From: an uncultured Erysipelotrichaceae bacterium
GTDB taxonomy: Bacteria > Bacillota_I > Bacilli_A > Erysipelotrichales > Erysipelotrichaceae
Assembly (NCBI GenBank): GCA_902796525.1
Contig: CADBPB010000247.1
Location: forward strand, 1-6,202
Length of the DNA: 6,202 nucleotides
Direction: 5' to 3'
Under the pieces are notes generated by a model that saw nothing but the letters and a program-made list of their open reading frames with translations, did no database searches and was not told the DNA's origin. Below are positions 6,174 through 6,202 of the stretch, in pieces. The position numbers and the translations under genes were made by a program. Position 1 is the first letter of the stretch, and each line of letters opens with the position of its first letter.

Positions 6174-6182
6174 TGCTATAAT
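6174..6182 (+). promoter_or_regulatory. Extended -10 promoter for the next gene
   Basis: TGCTATAAT, with hexamer 6177-6182, sits 22 bases after the U32 gene stop. A TTGATA at 6149-6154 resembles a -35 box but is 22 bases away, too far for normal spacing, so the extended -10 would carry recognition. A start near 6189 would leave a short leader before the ribosome binding site at the window edge. This indicates that the downstream gene has its own transcription start. Confidence 0.6.
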
Positions 6183-6194
6183 GATTAGGTAGTC

Positions 6195-6202
6195 AAAGGA
6201 GA
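6195..6202 (+). promoter_or_regulatory. Ribosome binding site of a gene beyond the window
   Basis: AAAGGAGA is a near-perfect Shine-Dalgarno sequence at the very end of the window, downstream of the extended -10 element. The start codon it serves must lie just past base 6202. The identity of that gene cannot be read. Confidence 0.7.

Noticed and set aside
6159..6188. Nine-codon open frame starting at ATG 6159
   Set aside because: It has no ribosome site and it contains the extended -10 element itself, so the downstream transcript would not include it.

Overview
The window reads as a chromosomal housekeeping segment of a low-to-mid GC Bacillota (Firmicutes) bacterium. All genes are on the + strand, tightly packed, with strong Shine-Dalgarno sequences. 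The partners (mltG, udk, greA, a comEC remnant, holA, and a U32/DUF3656 protein) are ones usually found together in Bacillota. An Erysipelotrichia-like lineage would fit, but that placement is inference and not proven by the sequence.

Layout. Bases 1-213 are the C-terminal end of MltG, the endolytic murein transglycosylase. It is followed after 18 bases by udk (uridine kinase, 232-867). greA (888-1352) sits between an extended -10 promoter that overlaps the udk stop codon and a clear intrinsic terminator (1376-1403), so it can be a self-contained transcription unit. Immediately after the terminator an open frame (to 1979) encodes only the C-terminal half of a ComEC-type metallo-beta-lactamase domain behind one hydrophobic segment. 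It looks like what is left of comEC after a large deletion. holA (DNA polymerase III delta, 1980-2939) begins directly at the stop codon of that remnant. Its only visible promoter would start the RNA almost at the ATG, which suggests a leaderless message. A compact single-chain iron-sulfur L-serine dehydratase gene (2926-4095) overlaps holA by 14 bases. A U32 peptidase-family, RlhA-like RNA hydroxylase gene (4092-6152) overlaps the dehydratase by 4 bases. These three form a translationally coupled operon. The last 50 bases hold another extended -10 promoter and a strong ribosome binding site for a gene beyond the window.

How it fits together. The genes serve cell-wall synthesis, pyrimidine salvage, transcription fidelity, clamp loading, serine catabolism and probably rRNA or tRNA hydroxylation. 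In Bacillus subtilis the order is mltG(yrrL)-yrrM-yrrN-yrrO-udk-greA, with U32 genes between mltG and udk. Here mltG-udk-greA are contiguous and the U32 gene lies downstream of comEC'-holA-sdaA. I see no tRNA, rRNA, mobile element, CRISPR array, phage gene or toxin-antitoxin pair, and no stretch over 300 bases without a gene. I do not see an undescribed multi-gene system. The most interesting points are the decayed comEC, the probable leaderless holA start, the repeated TGYTATAAT promoters at gene borders, and the degenerate C-terminal part of the U32 protein.
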